From NCBI GenBank assembly GCA_004376465.1, contig SOJU01000141.1, positions 1 through 38,787 on the forward strand: DNA of 38,787 nt, in the 5' to 3' direction. Made by a program: the position numbers and the translations under genes. Positions 1-8,391 of the stretch are shown here, in pieces. Within the stretch, counting starts at the first letter, position 1. Every line of letters starts with the position of its first letter. The notes beneath the pieces were generated by a model. That model was not told the DNA's origin. It made no database searches and saw only the letters and a program-made list of their open reading frames with translations. The DNA is from Anaerolineales bacterium (GTDB lineage Bacteria; Chloroflexota; Anaerolineae; Anaerolineales; E44-bin32).

Positions 1-2
1 CG

Positions 3-245
3 CTGCCCTACGGCGGGATCGTTATGTACTGTACCAAATGGTGTACGGATTGTATTCAGGCGCGCGCGTGGCTCAAAGAACGCAATTTGGATTACACCGA
101 AGTGGACGTTTACGATGTGCCAGGGGCCTTGAAGCAGGCACGGGAATGGGCCGGCAATCGCTTGGTCACGCCCACCTTCAACATCGACGGAACGATTGTC
201 GTCGATTTTGACGTGGCGCGACTCGAGCAGGTCCTGGGCGAGTGA
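3..245 (+). CDS. glutaredoxin-like protein (5' truncated by window)
   Basis: Small thioredoxin-fold redox protein. The visible part contains a CxxC active site in the order YCTKWCTDC, followed by the helix QARAWLKERN, the strand YTEVDV and the glutaredoxin cis-proline region VTPTF. The ORF track starts at the ATG at 24, but the frame is open to the window edge and the preceding codons read LPYGGIV, which fits the first beta strand of a glutaredoxin directly before the CxxC. The true start is therefore probably upstream of the window and ATG 24 is internal. Likely a cytosolic NrdH/Grx-type disulfide reductant. No partner gene is visible. Confidence 0.8.
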   Translation: MPYGGIVMYCTKWCTDCIQARAWLKERNLDYTEVDVYDVPGALKQAREWAGNRLVTPTFNIDGTIVVDFDVARLEQVLGE

Positions 246-462
246 GGCTCAAAGACTTTAACACCCGTGAAGAATGACACATCACAAACTCTCGGCATGG
301 ATGCCCAGCCTTATATTAAAACGCCTCTAAGTGCCTGGTCGACTGGAATCCACATCTTCCGGGTCGACTGTGAACCATAACTTAAAGTAGGTTGTGTAGG
401 ACGCGCGGCGATGCAGGATAAGATGGGCGATCTTTTTGAATATCGCCTGGAGGTCGATAGCT

Positions 463-1293
463 TTGGAAAAGTCGAACAAACGAGTTTTCATACTCATCAC
501 AGCGCTTGGCATTTTGTTGAGCGCCTGCAGCCAAGTGGGTCAGGGCTTATCGTCTACGGATACGGCTGAGCCTGAGCCAATGCTAGCTCCGATGACGGAT
601 ACGCCCATACCACCCACGCCGACGAATATTGAGACGCTAACACCATCGGCTACAGTAGAACCGACTTCAACCTCCACGCAAGTACCGCAGATCAGCGTCG
701 ATGAAAACACGAATTGCCGCTCGGGTCCAGGAGTTGACTATCCCAATAAAGGAGTGCTTCGCGTTGGGGAAGTAGCCGATGTGATCGGGAGAAGCACTGT
801 GCCGGATTATTGGTATGTGACAAACGCACAACTCCCAGAAGACGGCTGCTGGCTGTGGGGTGAGTTTGGTCAGGTGGAGGGGGATACCGAAGTGTTACCG
901 GTGTACACACCGGCGCCCAGCCCGACGCCTCAGGTTGGTTTCATTGTTTACGTAAAGAGCTTCGTAGATTGCGGATACGCAAAGAATGTCGTCTTCGGCG
1001 TGAAGAACGCGGGCAGCGAGCGGATCTGGTCTGGCTATGTCGAGGTGCAGGACCTTGGGACTGGTGGTACTTTGTATAAAGCCCGGGAACGGCATCCTTT
1101 CGCGGATAGCGTTGAGCCGGCTTGCCCACCCGGTCACGGGAATGAGCTATGGCCGGGTGAGACGCGCTACATCCATGTGCCGATATCACCCGGGAAATCA
1201 GGAATCTCAGCGGTGGGGATCATCACCTTATGTACTGCAGATCATCAAGGTGGAACTTGTCTGACGGAATACAGTTATTTTTACCTTAAATAA
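463..1293 (+). CDS. SH3-domain lipoprotein
   Basis: Predicted surface lipoprotein of about 276 aa. The track begins at TTG 436. I prefer TTG 463 because TGGAGG lies 9 nt before it and it gives a compact signal peptide (MEKSNKRVFI...) with lipobox LLSAC, Cys22. A Thr/Pro/Glu-rich linker follows (TPIPPTPTNIETLTPSATVE). Then comes a bacterial SH3 (SH3b)-like module around NCRSGPGVDYPNKGVL...WYVTN, ending in a second PAPSPTPQ linker. The C-terminal 110 residues (VGFIVYVKSFVDCGYAKNV...) form a Cys-containing beta-rich domain I do not recognise. SH3b modules usually bind cell-wall or surface ligands; the ligand here is unknown. Monocistronic, with no clear partner. Confidence 0.75.
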   Translation: MEKSNKRVFILITALGILLSACSQVGQGLSSTDTAEPEPMLAPMTDTPIPPTPTNIETLTPSATVEPTSTSTQVPQISVDENTNCRSGPGVDYPNKGVLRVGEVADVIGRSTVPDYWYVTNAQLPEDGCWLWGEFGQVEGDTEVLPVYTPAPSPTPQVGFIVYVKSFVDCGYAKNVVFGVKNAGSERIWSGYVEVQDLGTGGTLYKARERHPFADSVEPACPPGHGNELWPGETRYIHVPISPGKSGISAVGIITLCTADHQGGTCLTEYSYFYLK

Positions 1294-1550
1294 TCAAAGC
1301 ACTTTGTTAAGGATAATCGGAACAAGAGTTGATGATTGAGTTAAATGGCCAGATAGTTGATCTCAAGGCTACTTCGTTGAAAAGAGTAGAGATCCGTGAG
1401 TTTCATTGAATGTGTTTTTTACAGGTGAAGGAACTGTCGCAGGAAGTGCTGGCTTTTTGAGGTGGCTTATCCCTTGATGCTCATCTCGAGCCGCTGGCGC
1501 CGATGCAACGGGTCAAAGAAGATGACCTTGCCCATCGTTTTGGAGCAAAC
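1294..1550. other. intergenic region, no gene seen
   Basis: 257 bp between two convergent genes. No convincing intrinsic terminator was found. A 22-codon minus-strand reading frame (1535 to 1467, MGKVIFFDPLHRRQRLEM...) is too short and unsupported to call. Confidence 0.4.
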
Positions 1551-4502
1551 TCAAGGTTCTCCGACTTCTCCCAGCGCGTAGGCTATCGCCTCATCAAAGC
1601 TCATGGCCGCGCCCTCTGCATACACCCCCTCGAAATCTTCATTGCCCATGATTTCTCGTAATGCAGCCACCTGGTCTTCAAGTTCGCCACGGATAAGGGG
1701 CGGTATCCAAGTCTGAGAACCAGTCCTTAAAGCAGCCCCCAGTAGACGTGCTGCCCGCTTGTTGTGCCCCGCAATCTCTGCCAGCACGGCAAACCGTGCA
1801 AGACATCTGGCTATTTCATCCTTGCGGTCTAGCTTCGCAAAACCCAGCAGGCTTCCACGGAGGAATTCCGCGGCCTGGTCGAAGTCGCCATCGTGTTGGG
1901 CGACTCGAGCCAAGCGTCCCAATGATCGCGAGGCACAGGTTTCATCGCCAATCCGCTGCAAGATTTCCAGTCCATCTCGTAAATATTCGTCCGCCTCTCG
2001 ATAATGTTCCATCTCTAAGGCAACCATACCCAGGCCTTGCAAAGCATGGGCTGCCATGACCTTGTCCTCGACCAATTCGCACTTTGAAAGGCTTTCCAGA
2101 TAGACCTTTTTCGCTTCATGGTAATCGCCGTGATCGCGAAGTGTACCGCCAAGCGAGAAAAGCGAATGCGCGACATTCCAAACATCCCCTAGATCCTCGA
2201 ATCGCTGCAGCGCCTCTTTCTGAAGCGCTACGGATCGATCGATGTCTTCTTCAATTTCTGCAATTTGACCGAGGTACCGGGTGGACCACGCCACACCCCA
2301 TTCATCATCCAGCGATTGGAAGAGCTCTATGCTCTTCTTTAGGTTAGCCGTTCCCTCATCCAGATCCAGCTTGATAAAGGTTGTTGCTTGCCCCAGAAGA
2401 TTCAAACACCAGGCCATACCCTCTTCATCACCGATGTCCATGCATATATCAAGAGCTTCCTTTACGAGTTCAAGTGGACCTGCCAGGTTTCCCCGAATGA
2501 TTTCTAACCCTCCAGCTCGATAAAGGGCTTTTGCGCGCAGGTGAGGCTCAGGGTCTGTAGCCATGTCGAGCGACATGGTCAGCCATCTCCATGCTTCCTC
2601 CCAATAGCCACGGATGAACCAGAACCATCCTAAGGCGCCCACAAGTCGGGCCGCATCGTTTGCCCGATCGGAAGCGATCGACCATGCCAGCGCAGCACGA
2701 AGATTCTCATGCTCGTCTTCGAGGATCTCCAACCACTTTAACTGGTCGACGCCGCGTATTTTTGGATCAGTTTCTTCGGCCAGCTTGATGAAGAGATTGG
2801 CGTGGCGTCGGCGGAACTCATCTGCATCTCCTGAAGCGGTGAGCAATTCGGCGGAAAATTGACGTACCGTTTCAAGCATTCCGTACCGAGCAAGCCCATG
2901 TTTGTGATCCACGATGACCAACGACTTGTCGACAAGGTAGGATAGAAGATCGAGCACATCGGTTCTCGCCCCCAAATCGTCCTGTATCAATCCTTCGACA
3001 TCTTCAAGGGTCCAACCCCCGGCGAACACCGAAAGTCGTGTTAACAGGAATTGCTCGGGCTCCGTCAGGAGGCCGAATGACCAATCCATCGTTGCCCGAA
3101 GGGTTTGGTGCCTTTCAAGTGCCGTCCGAGGACCCCCTGTTAGAAGCCGGAACCGATCTTGCAGGAGATCTTCGATCTGCTCGGGTGCGAGGATTTTCAC
3201 CCTGACCGCAGCAAGTTCGATGGCCAGAGGAACCCCGTCAAGGCGGCGACAGATGTTTGCGATGGACGCTCTGTTGTCACTCGTGGGTTGGAAAACGGGA
3301 AGCGCAGCCACCGCCCGGTCGATGAAGAAACGTGTCGCTTCATACGTCTCAATCTCTTGTGGGAGCGACACTTCAGGAGGTACTTTCATTGAGGGCACGA
3401 TGAACGATGTCTCGCCTGGGATTCCAAGATTTTCCCTGCTAGTTGCGAAGAGTTTGACCTCCGGGCACTCTCTAAGTAGGGTATTAGCAAGTCCAGCGCA
3501 CGCCTCGATGAGGTGTTCACAATTGTTAAGAAGCATCAGGAGCTTCTTTCCCCGCAGGTAGCTCGTCAGAACGTCTCCCACGTCTCGACCTTCAACGGCC
3601 TCCTGAGCGCTCACCCCGAGCACCGCCGCTGCATGTTGAGGGACTAACTCAGGGTCTCTCAGCTTAGCGAACTCCACCAACCAGACACCATCTGGGAAAT
3701 CCCCGACCAATTCGGCTGCGGCATGCAATGAGAGGCGAGTCTTTCCCATTCCTCCCACACCCACCAGCGTTAACAGGCGAATGGAGGGATCCCGCAACAT
3801 ATCACCGATCTCGACCAGTTCAGTTTCTCTGCCGATGAAGGGTGTAAGTTCAGCAGGCAAGTTGTGTCGTCGTTTCTCGCCAGGCGTACCTGGCGACAGA
3901 GCCTCCAGAGATTTTAGGGGAGGAAACTCAGCAGGCAGCCCATCAATGACCAACTGGCGGATTTGCTCTGTCCGGCGTACGTCTTTCAAACGGTGCCGGC
4001 CCAAATCCAGCAAACTCACGCCCTCCGGAAGTTCATCCATGACCAGCGCTGCAGTTGTCTCCGATAACAGCACCTGACCGCCATGGCCCACGTTAGCTAT
4101 ACGCGCTGCACGGTGCACGTCCATGCCGACGTAACCTTCTTCGGCCACCCAGGGCTCCCCTGTGTGCAGCCCGATCCGCACTCGCACTCCAACCCCCTCT
4201 GGCCAGGAGTGCGCCGCAAGCTCTCGTTGAGCGTTGACCGCAGACGCCACTGCATCGGTTGCTCGTGGGAAGGCGACAAAGAATTCTTCCCCCCGGCTAT
4301 CCACCTCGTGCCCATTCCATTTGGCGAAAGCACCGCGCAAGATTTCGCGGTGCTCGTCCAGCAGAGTCGAATACAGGTCGCGCAGGCGCTTCAGAAGCTT
4401 GGTCGAACCTTCAATATCGGTGAAAAGGAAGGTGACCGTGCCTCCCGGTAGAACTGGGAAGGGTAGGTCGGTCTTGGGCTCATCGCTCATTTGGACATCC
4501 AC
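1551..4502 (-). CDS. class III cyclase-domain / STAND ATPase / TPR regulator
   Basis: Large signalling protein of 983 aa (979 aa if the internal Met5 start, MSDEPK, is used). Residues about 20-190 are a class III nucleotidyl cyclase catalytic domain: FTDIEGST supplies the first metal Asp (D29). Next is a STAND/NB-ARC-type ATPase with Walker A GVGGMGKTRL near residue 250, Walker B-like LMLLNNCEH, and the motifs ATSRENLGIPGE and LDGVPLAIELAA. The C-terminal 400 residues are TPR-like helical repeats (for example LGDVWNVAHSLFSLGGTLRD). Two catalytic positions look altered. The second metal Asp is Glu (SRGEEFF where GD is usual, E72), and the transition-state Asn is His (VHRAARI). The cyclase domain may therefore be weak or purely regulatory. 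Such fusions are common in Chloroflexota and actinobacteria; the ligand is unknown. Confidence 0.85.
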   Translation of the reverse strand: MDVQMSDEPKTDLPFPVLPGGTVTFLFTDIEGSTKLLKRLRDLYSTLLDEHREILRGAFAKWNGHEVDSRGEEFFVAFPRATDAVASAVNAQRELAAHSWPEGVGVRVRIGLHTGEPWVAEEGYVGMDVHRAARIANVGHGGQVLLSETTAALVMDELPEGVSLLDLGRHRLKDVRRTEQIRQLVIDGLPAEFPPLKSLEALSPGTPGEKRRHNLPAELTPFIGRETELVEIGDMLRDPSIRLLTLVGVGGMGKTRLSLHAAAELVGDFPDGVWLVEFAKLRDPELVPQHAAAVLGVSAQEAVEGRDVGDVLTSYLRGKKLLMLLNNCEHLIEACAGLANTLLRECPEVKLFATSRENLGIPGETSFIVPSMKVPPEVSLPQEIETYEATRFFIDRAVAALPVFQPTSDNRASIANICRRLDGVPLAIELAAVRVKILAPEQIEDLLQDRFRLLTGGPRTALERHQTLRATMDWSFGLLTEPEQFLLTRLSVFAGGWTLEDVEGLIQDDLGARTDVLDLLSYLVDKSLVIVDHKHGLARYGMLETVRQFSAELLTASGDADEFRRRHANLFIKLAEETDPKIRGVDQLKWLEILEDEHENLRAALAWSIASDRANDAARLVGALGWFWFIRGYWEEAWRWLTMSLDMATDPEPHLRAKALYRAGGLEIIRGNLAGPLELVKEALDICMDIGDEEGMAWCLNLLGQATTFIKLDLDEGTANLKKSIELFQSLDDEWGVAWSTRYLGQIAEIEEDIDRSVALQKEALQRFEDLGDVWNVAHSLFSLGGTLRDHGDYHEAKKVYLESLSKCELVEDKVMAAHALQGLGMVALEMEHYREADEYLRDGLEILQRIGDETCASRSLGRLARVAQHDGDFDQAAEFLRGSLLGFAKLDRKDEIARCLARFAVLAEIAGHNKRAARLLGAALRTGSQTWIPPLIRGELEDQVAALREIMGNEDFEGVYAEGAAMSFDEAIAYALGEVGEP

Positions 4503-4839
4503 TCAGGATAAATTGAGACATCTTGAGGTGAAAACAAACGAAGACACACGATGGGGAACTTACCTTCTCCAATGCTGCGTTGGGGGTATCCGCACGACTC
4601 TGAAACATCGCAAGCCTTCTTCATCTTATCCATGATATATCCATCCAGTCGTGAATTCAATATTAGCATATTCGTATTATCATACGCAGTTGCCTGCCCT
4701 CTCATCTTGGCAGGGCATCAGGACTCTTCGCTTGAACCCGCCGGCTACGCTCAGGATAGACGGATACGGGACGCCATGATCCAAAATACCGAGTTTTCGC
4801 GCAATCGGAAGCAAATCCCCTGGATGATGATATCCCCTC
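4503..4839. other. intergenic region upstream of amidohydrolase remnant
   Basis: No intact gene. The 102-codon ORF at 4551-4859 has no recognisable sequence and no ribosome site, so I do not call it. A hairpin TGCCCT-N11-AGGGCA lies near 4700-4725. A fragment NTEFSRNRKQIPW near 4783-4822 could be an even more decayed part of the cyclic amidohydrolase remnant that follows (residues before GxDADL in that family), but this is weak. Confidence 0.3.
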
Positions 4840-5021
4840 GCAGATCTAGTTGTTTATGATCCCAACCACGAGACACGCATCAGCGTGGGGTGCTTCATTC
4901 CAATACCGACTACATAATATTAGATGGGTTTAAAGTGAAGGGACAACTCACACAGACCACCCTGCGAGGCGTTGTCGTTTCAGAGAATGGTGAGTCCCTT
5001 GCAGAAATCCCGAATTGGTAA
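4840..5021 (+). pseudogene. C-terminal remnant of a dihydropyrimidinase/hydantoinase-type cyclic amidohydrolase
   Basis: From 4840 the frame reads ADLVVYDPNHETRISVG and then loses the frame. A second frame resumes near 4896 as HSNTDYIILDGFKVKGQLTQ and continues TTLRGVVVSENGESLAEI to a TAA at 5019-5021. Laid end to end these match the expected tail of D-hydantoinase/dihydropyrimidinase/allantoinase proteins: (G)sDADLVvyDPn, then ...HsNtDYn.yeG.kVkG, then t.vRGkvVve(d/n)Ge. The match is from memory of the family consensus; no search was run. There are stop codons just upstream (4825, 4828), so only about 60 codons survive. It lies directly upstream of the promoter of an operon that itself imports and breaks down a heterocycle or amide compound. 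It may be the relic of a ring-opening enzyme that once belonged to that pathway. Confidence 0.55.
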
Positions 5022-5105
5022 ACCCTCTCCCGTGAACCATACTAGGTAGTTAATTAAAAGGCTTTCTTCTCACGATATGCGATTAAATTAATGGAGTGCA
5101 TAGAA

Positions 5106-5134
5106 TTGACGAGTAATATAGAATTCCCTACAAT
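5106..5134 (+). promoter_or_regulatory. sigma70-type promoter of the catabolic operon
   Basis: TTGACG (5106-5111), 17-bp spacer, TACAAT (5129-5134). This is the only strong match upstream of the BMP lipoprotein gene and predicts a leader of about 110 nt. The leader contains an AGAGGAGG at 5151-5158 that touches an ATG with no spacer, probably not a functional start. Confidence 0.6.
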
Positions 5135-5248
5135 GGCTCTCATTCTTAGAGAGGAGGATGTATAGAGTAAAGAAGGCAGAACGGTGAGCGCGGAAAATTG
5201 TTTGATTGAGCCGCTACGAATAACAATTATGCCAGGAGGAGAAACGTA

Positions 5249-6571
5249 ATGATCAGCAAACTCTTACCAAAGAAGCATGGGGCGCTATTAAGAGTGATTG
5301 GTTTAGTTGTGATCACAGCTTTGATGGTTCTAGGAACAACGATGTGTGCACCAGCAGCGGAAGAACCCCCGGTGGTGGAAGAACCCCCGGTGGTGGAAGA
5401 ACCTCCAGTGGTGGAAGAACCCCCAGTGGTGGAAGAAGGTGTTACCTTGGCGATAGAGCACTTCAGTGTTATTGAAGGGACCACCTGGTCAGGCGCTCAC
5501 GATCGTGCTGGTAAGCGCATAGCTGAGGTGTATCCGAACGTAGATTATGTTTTCCGTGAGGAAGTAGGACCTGATCTCACAAATCCCTACGCAGAGGAAA
5601 TGATCGCGGACGGCGCTGATATCGTCATTGGCAATGCAGAGTTCATGGGTATGCCCTTGAAGGACATCGCCGATAAATATCCTGAGGTGTATTTTGGATC
5701 CATCATCGCCAGCGATCTATCCACAAAAAGAAACTTCATTCGCCTCTTCCCCAGGCAATACCAGGCTCTCTATCTGGAAGGGCTTATCGCTGGAGCATTG
5801 ACCGAAACAGGTAATATCGGCATCGTCTCGGCATTTCCATCCGTCCAGGTCATCAGGCGGCAGAATGGCTTTATCCTGGGTGTGCAGGATGCAGCAGCGT
5901 TACTCGACAAAGATGTCAATATATACGTGAAGTATGTAGGTGACTGGTATCTGCCCACTGAAGAGCGTGATATCGCAGAGACTTTGATAACCCAGTACGA
6001 CGTGGATGTCCTCACCCAGCAAACGGATTCAGGGTCTCCCCTTGATGTTGCCGCAGAACAAGGTATCTGGTTCGTCGGCAAGGACATGGATATCGTCGGG
6101 TTCTACGGGTGGTCGGACACAGATACTGTCGCCGTATCCTTCGATACGCGGTGGGAAGTCCTTTACAACTACATGTTGAGCGAATTCCTGGCCGGAGAAG
6201 AGAATCCGACGACCGTCCTCTATCTCGGCATGGAATCATTCATGGTCCTGGCGGACGGCTCAGAAGCCCCCACAGTTGACATCATGAACGATAATAAAGT
6301 GGGCGTGGATGCCATCAGCCCGGCAGCGCTTCCCTTCATCCCTGACGAGATCGTGGATCTTGTTGAGAAAACAAGGGCCGATATGATGTTGGGGACCTGG
6401 GATCCATTCACTGAGCATGCTTTCGTAAGCAACGGCACAGGCCTTGACTTGGCAGATACACCTGTTCCAGCTGCAGGAACTGAAGTCAAAGCAGCCGGTG
6501 AAGAGCCAACAGACGAGTGGCTGCTCTCCCAGTTCAACTTCGACGTTGAAGGTGTGACGATATTGGAGTAA
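5249..6571 (+). CDS. BMP-family ABC transporter substrate-binding lipoprotein
   Basis: Extracytoplasmic binding protein of the basic membrane protein (BMP/PnrA/Med) family, 440 aa, which in characterised members binds purine nucleosides or related compounds. The start is ATG 5249 with AGGAGGA 8 nt upstream. A hydrophobic leader (LLRVIGLVVITALMVLGTTMC) ends at Cys33. The residue before Cys is Met, an unusual lipobox. A tether of four exact EEPPVV hexapeptide repeats follows, then the BMP fold from about residue 65 (LAIEHFSVIEGTTWSGAHDRAG, GADIVIGNAEF, GNIGIVSAFPSVQVIRRQNGF, FVGKDMDIVG). First gene of the operon, followed by its ATPase and two permeases. The substrate is inferred to be a nucleoside or heterocycle, not proven. 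Confidence 0.9.
   Translation: MISKLLPKKHGALLRVIGLVVITALMVLGTTMCAPAAEEPPVVEEPPVVEEPPVVEEPPVVEEGVTLAIEHFSVIEGTTWSGAHDRAGKRIAEVYPNVDYVFREEVGPDLTNPYAEEMIADGADIVIGNAEFMGMPLKDIADKYPEVYFGSIIASDLSTKRNFIRLFPRQYQALYLEGLIAGALTETGNIGIVSAFPSVQVIRRQNGFILGVQDAAALLDKDVNIYVKYVGDWYLPTEERDIAETLITQYDVDVLTQQTDSGSPLDVAAEQGIWFVGKDMDIVGFYGWSDTDTVAVSFDTRWEVLYNYMLSEFLAGEENPTTVLYLGMESFMVLADGSEAPTVDIMNDNKVGVDAISPAALPFIPDEIVDLVEKTRADMMLGTWDPFTEHAFVSNGTGLDLADTPVPAAGTEVKAAGEEPTDEWLLSQFNFDVEGVTILE
5360..5431 (+). repeat. 18-bp tandem repeat x4 in lipoprotein tether
   Basis: Four in-frame copies of GAAGAACCCCCGGTGGTG (copies 3 and 4 differ at one or two third positions) encode EEPPVV x4 directly after the lipidated Cys region. 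The unit keeps frame, so copy-number change would only lengthen or shorten the surface tether. Confidence 0.85.
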
Positions 6572-6834
6572 AACAGCGTTAGGTGATCCTCCACGATCAC
6601 ATTAATGCAAAAAGGACACAACCAAGCACAAGCGTGAGACTCCCAATCTTGAGCGCAAATCCCAGGAATGGGAGCCTCATGCCTGCTTGCAGATCAACTT
6701 CAGTTTATTACAATCACATAAGAAGCTTGGAAGTTATCGATATTACCCCTATCGAGTATCGGCTGTTTCGGGTCACGGATAAAGACAGCCAGACCGGCAT
6801 ACAAGACAATGTCCTCCTCACGGAAGAGTGTCCA

Positions 6835-8391
6835 GTGCAAAAAGTGCTCATACAAGATATTAAACGCGGGGAAACGATCTTAGAAGCGCGAGGAATTACG
6901 AAGCGGTTCCCAGGCGTAGTAGCCAATGATCAAATCGATTTCAAGATTCGGGTGGGTGAAATTCACGCCGTTCTAGGGGAGAATGGCGCAGGAAAAACCA
7001 CCTTGATGAAAATCCTTTTCGGCCAGTATCAACCTGACGAAGGGGAGATATTCATCGGAGGTGAAGAGGTCAGGTTCAAATCCCCTCTCGATGCTATCGA
7101 CCTGGGAATCGGGATGGTCCATCAGCATCGCAAACTCATCCCCGCACACAGTGTCATCGAAAATATCATCCTCGGGCATCCCCACGCCGGGACAATACTC
7201 AATCTGAAGAGAGCTGAAAAAGAGGTGCTTGAAATTTGCGAAAAGTATGGATTCAGCTTGGATCTGAACGCAAAAGTTTGGCAGCTTTCTGAAGGCGAGA
7301 AACAATTGGTAGAGATAATTAAGGCGCTCTATCGTGGAGCAGAAATTCTCATTCTTGACGAACCCTCCTCCGCTCTGACCCCAATGGAAACCGAGAAACT
7401 TCTCACTTCCATCAAGGCCATGTCCAGAGGCGACCTTGCCATCGTCCCATTCATCACCCACAAACTTCCCATCGTGTTACGAATAAGCGATCGTGTGACG
7501 GTATTACGGAAAGGAAAGGTTGTCTGCTGCATCGATACATCTGAAGCTACAGAGCAGAGTCTCGCCAAGGAAATGGTTGGACGAGAGGTTATTTTTCGGA
7601 TTGAACGGACTAAGGTAGAAAAGGGAGAGACGATCCTTCAGGTCGACGACCTCTCTGCCGTCAGCGATAAAGGAGTCGTGGCGCTTAATGGCGTCTCCTT
7701 CTCGATCAGTGAAGGGGAGATCTTCGGGGTAGCGGGAATCTCTGGAAACGGGCAACGGGAATTGGTGGAGGCGCTTGCCGGGCTTCGCAAGCCAGAGGGA
7801 GGCAGCGTGTGGCTGGATGGGGAAGATATCACATTTGCCGACAGTTTAAAAAGGTGGCAGCTGGGAATCGGGTATGTCCCCGCGGATCGTATCGCCATGG
7901 GTTCGATCGCAGATTTCTCCCTGGTTGAAAATGTCACGATGAATTATTACTTTGACCATGAATATTACCGGCGCGGCGTTCTTGACACTAAGAAGATCCG
8001 CGAGCTCACCAACGACATCATCGCAGAATATGACGTTGTAACGCCAAACGCCGACATCGTGGCAAAATGTCTCTCTGGGGGGAATCTTCAAAAGCTCATC
8101 CTGGCGCGGGTGCTCTCCCGGAAGCCACGACTTTTAATTGTGGATTTACCCACACAGGGTCTCGATGTTGGGGCAACAGAGTTTGTTCGCAATAAACTCA
8201 TCGACGCGAAAAAGGAAGGAGCGTGTGTTCTGCTTATCTCCGAGGACCTGGATGAGGTGTTATCGCTCAGTGATTGGGTTGCGCCGATCTATGAGGGTGA
8301 GTTCATGGGTATCCTGCCCGGAGAAGATGCAAAACGAGAGCTTGTCGGCGCCATGATGGCAGGAATCCATCTGGATGAGGAATCAGCATGA
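6835..8391 (+). CDS. BMP-type ABC transporter double ATPase
   Basis: Energy-coupling subunit with two ABC domains in one chain (518 aa from the proposed start). The track begins at 6583, but the first 84 codons have no family character. GTG 6835, preceded by GGAAGAG at about 8 nt, gives the usual length and starts just before the first domain. Domain 1 has intact Walker A GENGAGKTTL (about residues 48-57), a degenerate signature LSEGEKQ and Walker B ILILDEPSSAL. Domain 2 has a degenerate Walker A (GISGNGQREL, no Lys-Thr), signature LSGGNLQK and LLIVDLPTQGLD. This asymmetry is normal for the ribose/BMP class. The stop overlaps the next start (ATGA), so translation is coupled to permease 1. The 263-bp leader contains a CTCCCA/TGGGAG stem (6640-6674). 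Confidence 0.88.
   Translation: MQKVLIQDIKRGETILEARGITKRFPGVVANDQIDFKIRVGEIHAVLGENGAGKTTLMKILFGQYQPDEGEIFIGGEEVRFKSPLDAIDLGIGMVHQHRKLIPAHSVIENIILGHPHAGTILNLKRAEKEVLEICEKYGFSLDLNAKVWQLSEGEKQLVEIIKALYRGAEILILDEPSSALTPMETEKLLTSIKAMSRGDLAIVPFITHKLPIVLRISDRVTVLRKGKVVCCIDTSEATEQSLAKEMVGREVIFRIERTKVEKGETILQVDDLSAVSDKGVVALNGVSFSISEGEIFGVAGISGNGQRELVEALAGLRKPEGGSVWLDGEDITFADSLKRWQLGIGYVPADRIAMGSIADFSLVENVTMNYYFDHEYYRRGVLDTKKIRELTNDIIAEYDVVTPNADIVAKCLSGGNLQKLILARVLSRKPRLLIVDLPTQGLDVGATEFVRNKLIDAKKEGACVLLISEDLDEVLSLSDWVAPIYEGEFMGILPGEDAKRELVGAMMAGIHLDEESA

Noticed and set aside
1467-1535. Minus-strand 22-codon frame MGKVIFFDPLHRRQRLEM...
   Set aside because: Too short, no ribosome site, no family match that I can name.
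4551-4859. 102-aa ORF on + strand in the gap before the operon
   Set aside because: No ribosome site, no recognisable sequence, and it overlaps the amidohydrolase remnant in a different frame.
5154-5190. Leader peptide MYRVKKAER in the BMP leader
   Set aside because: The AGGAGG touches the ATG with no spacer, so initiation is unlikely; no regulatory codon pattern.
6583-6834. 84-codon N-terminal extension of the ABC ATPase
   Set aside because: No homology to the family, and GTG 6835 has a better ribosome site and gives normal length.
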